This document shows, piece after piece, positions 61,982 through 64,000 of a stretch of DNA of 64,000 nucleotides. The notes beneath the pieces were generated by a model that saw only the letters and a list, made by a program, of their open reading frames with translations, was not told the DNA's origin and made no database searches. Within the stretch, counting starts at the first letter, position 1. Every line of letters starts with the position of its first letter. The position numbers and the translations under genes were made by a program. The stretch covers positions 186,001 through 250,000 of the forward strand of contig NZ_JADPJL010000062.1 in NCBI RefSeq assembly GCF_023073415.1, written 5' to 3'. Source of the DNA: Bradyrhizobium sp. 190 (GTDB lineage Bacteria > Pseudomonadota > Alphaproteobacteria > Rhizobiales > Xanthobacteraceae).

Positions 61982-62839
61982 ATGATCGCAGCCAAGCCCA
62001 GCCCCACCGCCGCCACCGGTCCGGCCGGTCACCCGGTGCTGCCTGCGCTGTTGTCCAGATCTTATCCGGCGGTGATGGGCGTACTGAATGTAACGCCCGA
62101 TTCATTCTCGGACGGCGGGCAATTCGCCGCCCCCGAGCCCGCGCTGGCCCAGGCCCGGCGGATGGTCGCCGAGGGCGCCGACATCATCGACATCGGCGCG
62201 GAATCCACCCGGCCCTACGGGTCGGAACCGATCTCGGCGGAAGAAGAATTGAAACGGCTGCAGCCGGTGCTGCCCGAAATCGTCGCGCTCGGCATTCCGG
62301 TGTCGATCGACAGCATGAAATCGGCCGTCGTCGCCTGGGCGCTCCACCAGGGCGCCGCCGTCGCCAACGATGTCTGGGGCCTGCAGCGCGATTCCGGCAT
62401 GGCAGGACTGGTCGCCGAGCGCGGCACACCCGTTATCATCATGCATAACCGCGAGAGTGCCGATCCTGCTCTAGACATCATGCAGGACATCTCCAATTTC
62501 TTTGCAGCCTCGCTCGACATCGCTGCCCGTGCCGGAATTTCGCCTGACAAGATCGTGCTCGATCCCGGCATCGGCTTCGGCAAGACGCCCGAGCAGAGCA
62601 TGACCGCGCTGGCGCGGCTCGGCGAGTTGCAGTCGTTCGGACTTCCACTATTGGTCGGCGCCTCGCGCAAGCGCTTCATCAGCACGGTGACGCCGTCGGA
62701 GCCGCATCAGCGCCTCGGCGGCTCAATTGCCGCGCATCTGTCGGCGGCCCAGAACGGGGCGCGGATCATCCGGGCGCATGACGTCGCCGAAACCGTACAG
62801 GCGCTGCGCGTCACCGCCGCAATCAGGGAACAGGGATGA
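61982..62839 (+). CDS. folP: Dihydropteroate synthase
   Basis: 285 residues. Joins p-aminobenzoate to 6-hydroxymethyl-dihydropterin pyrophosphate in folate synthesis and is the sulfonamide target. Conserved motifs: M-G-V-L-N-V-T-P-D-S-F-S-D-G-G, D-I-I-D-I-G-A-E-S-T-R-P, A-N-D-V-W-G, P-G-I-G-F-G-K-T and G-A-S-R-K-R-F-I-S. Length is normal. Overlaps folB by four bases; this is a compact folP-folB-folK operon. Confidence 0.97.
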   Translation: MIAAKPSPTAATGPAGHPVLPALLSRSYPAVMGVLNVTPDSFSDGGQFAAPEPALAQARRMVAEGADIIDIGAESTRPYGSEPISAEEELKRLQPVLPEIVALGIPVSIDSMKSAVVAWALHQGAAVANDVWGLQRDSGMAGLVAERGTPVIIMHNRESADPALDIMQDISNFFAASLDIAARAGISPDKIVLDPGIGFGKTPEQSMTALARLGELQSFGLPLLVGASRKRFISTVTPSEPHQRLGGSIAAHLSAAQNGARIIRAHDVAETVQALRVTAAIREQG

Positions 62840-63207
62840 GCGATACGATCTTCATCACCGGCATCGTCATCCATGCCCGCCACGGCGTGATGGAGCACGA
62901 GACTGAAGTCGGGCAGCGTTTTGTCATCGACCTCGAACTTTCCGCTGATCTGTCGGAAGCTTCGCGCACCGATCACCTGTCGGACACCGTATCCTATGCC
63001 AGTGTGGTGGCCACCGCGACGGCGGCGTTCAAGAACACCAATTACAAGCTCCTGGAGCGCGCTGCCGGCGCCGTTGCAGACGCGATATTCGCGGCGTTTG
63101 CGCGCGTCGACGCGGTCAAGGTCACCGTGCATAAGCCGCATGCGCCGATTGCCGCGATCTTCGAGGATGTCGGCGTGGTGCTGACGCGCAAGCGGCAATC
63201 GCCCTGA
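62836..63207 (+). CDS. folB: Dihydroneopterin aldolase
   Basis: 123 residues. Cleaves dihydroneopterin to 6-hydroxymethyl-dihydropterin and glycolaldehyde. Shows I-H-A-R-H-G-V-M-E-H-E near the N-terminus, with the catalytic lysine region V-H-K-P-H-A-P-I in the C-terminal third, and D-L-E-L-S-A-D-L. Normal length. Starts within the folP stop and ends one base before folK. Confidence 0.95.
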   Translation: MSDTIFITGIVIHARHGVMEHETEVGQRFVIDLELSADLSEASRTDHLSDTVSYASVVATATAAFKNTNYKLLERAAGAVADAIFAAFARVDAVKVTVHKPHAPIAAIFEDVGVVLTRKRQSP

Positions 63208-63208
63208 C

Positions 63209-63700
63209 ATGGCGGACGTGCTGATCGCGCTCGGCGGCAATGTCGGCGACGTCCGCGCGACATTCAACAAGGCCATCTCCAATATCTGCGGCATGACGCA
63301 GGCCGCCCTGCTGGCGCGTTCCTCCGACTACACCACCCCGCCCTGGGGCGAGGAAGACCAGGCGCCTTTCACCAATGCCTGCATCGAGATCGAAACCAGT
63401 CTCGATCCGCATGCGCTGCTGTTCACGCTGCACAAGATCGAGAAGAAGTTCGGCCGTGACCGCGCGCATGAGACGCGCTGGGGTCCGCGTACACTCGATC
63501 TCGACCTGATCGCCTATGATGACGTCAGGCTCGACAAGCCGGAACTGACGCTGCCGCATCCGCGGGCTTTCGAGCGCGCTTTCGTGCTGGTGCCGTTGGC
63601 CGAGATCGCGCCCGACCGTATCATTGCGGGACGGCGTGTCAGCGACGCGCTGGCGCAGCTTTCGACCGAGGGTATCCAGCGGTTGCCCGACCTCGATTAA
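63209..63700 (+). CDS. folK: 6-hydroxymethyl-dihydropterin pyrophosphokinase
   Basis: 163 residues. Transfers pyrophosphate from ATP to hydroxymethyl-dihydropterin, providing the FolP substrate. Motifs: A-L-G-G-N-V-G-D at the start, the P-W-G-E-E-D-Q-A-P-F-T-N loop, and the catalytic R-W-G-P-R-T-L-D-L-D-L, followed by L-P-H-P-R-A-F-E-R-A-F-V-L. Directly after folB, one base apart. Confidence 0.96.
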   Translation: MADVLIALGGNVGDVRATFNKAISNICGMTQAALLARSSDYTTPPWGEEDQAPFTNACIEIETSLDPHALLFTLHKIEKKFGRDRAHETRWGPRTLDLDLIAYDDVRLDKPELTLPHPRAFERAFVLVPLAEIAPDRIIAGRRVSDALAQLSTEGIQRLPDLD

Positions 63701-63794
63701 CCCCGAAAGGCCCCAAAACAACCGTTTGGCTTGGCGCCCGCCCCGTGGCAATTTCCGGCCAAATCAAGAGACGACCAGAGAATAAATAGCCCGG

Positions 63795-64000
63795 ATGACC
63801 AAGACTGACGAGCTGACATTGGCCGCGGAGTTTCCGCAGGCGACCTACGAGGACTGGCGCAAGCTGGTCGACGGGGTGCTGAAGGGCGCGCCGTTCGAGA
63901 AACTGGTCAGCAAGACGCCTGACGGGTTGAAAATCGATCCGATCTATCGCCGCGCCCAAGGTGCTGCGCCGGTCGCCGGCCGTGCCGCCGCCGCGCCCTG
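63795..64000 (+). CDS. Methylmalonyl-CoA mutase small (beta) subunit, N-terminal fragment cut by window end
   Basis: 68 codons from the ATG at 63795, open to the window end: M-T-K-T-D-E-L-T-L-A-A-E-F-P-Q-A-T-Y-E-D-W-R, then F-E-K-L-V-S-K-T-P-D-G-L-K-I-D-P-I-Y. This is the N-terminal pattern of the mutase small subunit (F-P, W-R-x-x-V, L-x-x-x-T-x-D-G-x-x-I-x-P-L/I-Y). The adjoining large subunit gene is expected beyond the window. Called from the start only. Confidence 0.75.
   Translation, partial: MTKTDELTLAAEFPQATYEDWRKLVDGVLKGAPFEKLVSKTPDGLKIDPIYRRAQGAAPVAGRAAAAP

Noticed and set aside
1..64000. CRISPR arrays, tRNA, rRNA, transposases, prophage or defence genes
   Set aside because: Looked for and not seen. 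No regular direct repeats, cloverleaf sequences or transposase motifs were found by eye.

Overview
The window reads as chromosomal DNA of an alphaproteobacterium of the Bradyrhizobium/Rhodopseudomonas group (Nitrobacteraceae). The basis is high GC, the cycHJKL-degP-two-component-glnE gene order on one strand, a Ros/MucR-type regulator, a FeuP/FeuQ-like two-component pair, a Flp-type pilin, CtrA-type TTAA-N7-TTAA boxes, and the palindromic intergenic element (GAGCATGATC ... GATCATGCTC) that I associate with this family. Genus is inferred from gene content; no rRNA or tRNA gene was seen.

1-8 kb (accessory): a reverse-strand unit runs formylglycine-generating enzyme, arylsulfatase, second arylsulfatase (frameshifted and cut by the window edge). 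Divergent from it lie a hybrid sensor kinase with a periplasmic ABC-type binding domain, a FixJ/LuxR response regulator and a receiver-only protein. A 7-bp dyad sits in the divergent promoter. 8-10.3 kb: a DUF4394 exported protein divergent from an ECF sigma/anti-sigma pair. 10.3-11.4 kb: small genes and a strong terminator.

11.4-25 kb (core): glnE preceded on the same strand by an OmpR-type regulator and its kinase, degP/mucD, a DUF1993 protein and the cytochrome c maturation genes ccmI-ccmE-ccmF-ccmH; then a conserved protein of unknown function. 25.2-27.4 kb: FeuP/FeuQ-like two-component pair whose kinase start is confused by an inserted repeat. 27.6-37.9 kb: small membrane protein, Ku, Flp pilin, a ThDP-dependent enzyme, an MFS exporter, a YcgN-family protein, a class A penicillin-binding protein and a DUF1214/DUF1254 pair.

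38-42.2 kb looks acquired or decaying: a remnant of a metallo-beta-lactamase-fold hydrolase, a frameshifted membrane-bound spermidine-synthase-like gene, a visibly AT-richer PIG-V-like glycosyltransferase and a 30-bp inverted repeat. 42.2-50.3 kb: envelope and cell-cycle-type genes (lipoprotein, DUF2336 protein behind two CtrA boxes, DUF1491, peptidoglycan-binding-like protein, PAS histidine kinase, DUF5330, SufE, MucR). 50.6-61.9 kb: two GT-C glycosyltransferases, class II aldolase, frameshifted epimerase, PAS kinase, M20 peptidase, HerA-like ATPase, DUF2267-like and DUF4332 proteins. 62-64 kb: folP-folB-folK and the start of a methylmalonyl-CoA mutase small subunit.

Three genes (sulfatase, spermidine-synthase-like, epimerase) are each broken by what looks like a single missing base. 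That is either shared sequencing error or real decay. I found no CRISPR array, phage, transposase or defence island. The best leads for new biology are the sulfatase/FGE unit with its divergent fused sensor, the DUF4394-ECF pair, the CtrA-boxed DUF2336 gene, and the translational coupling of glnE to an envelope-type two-component system.
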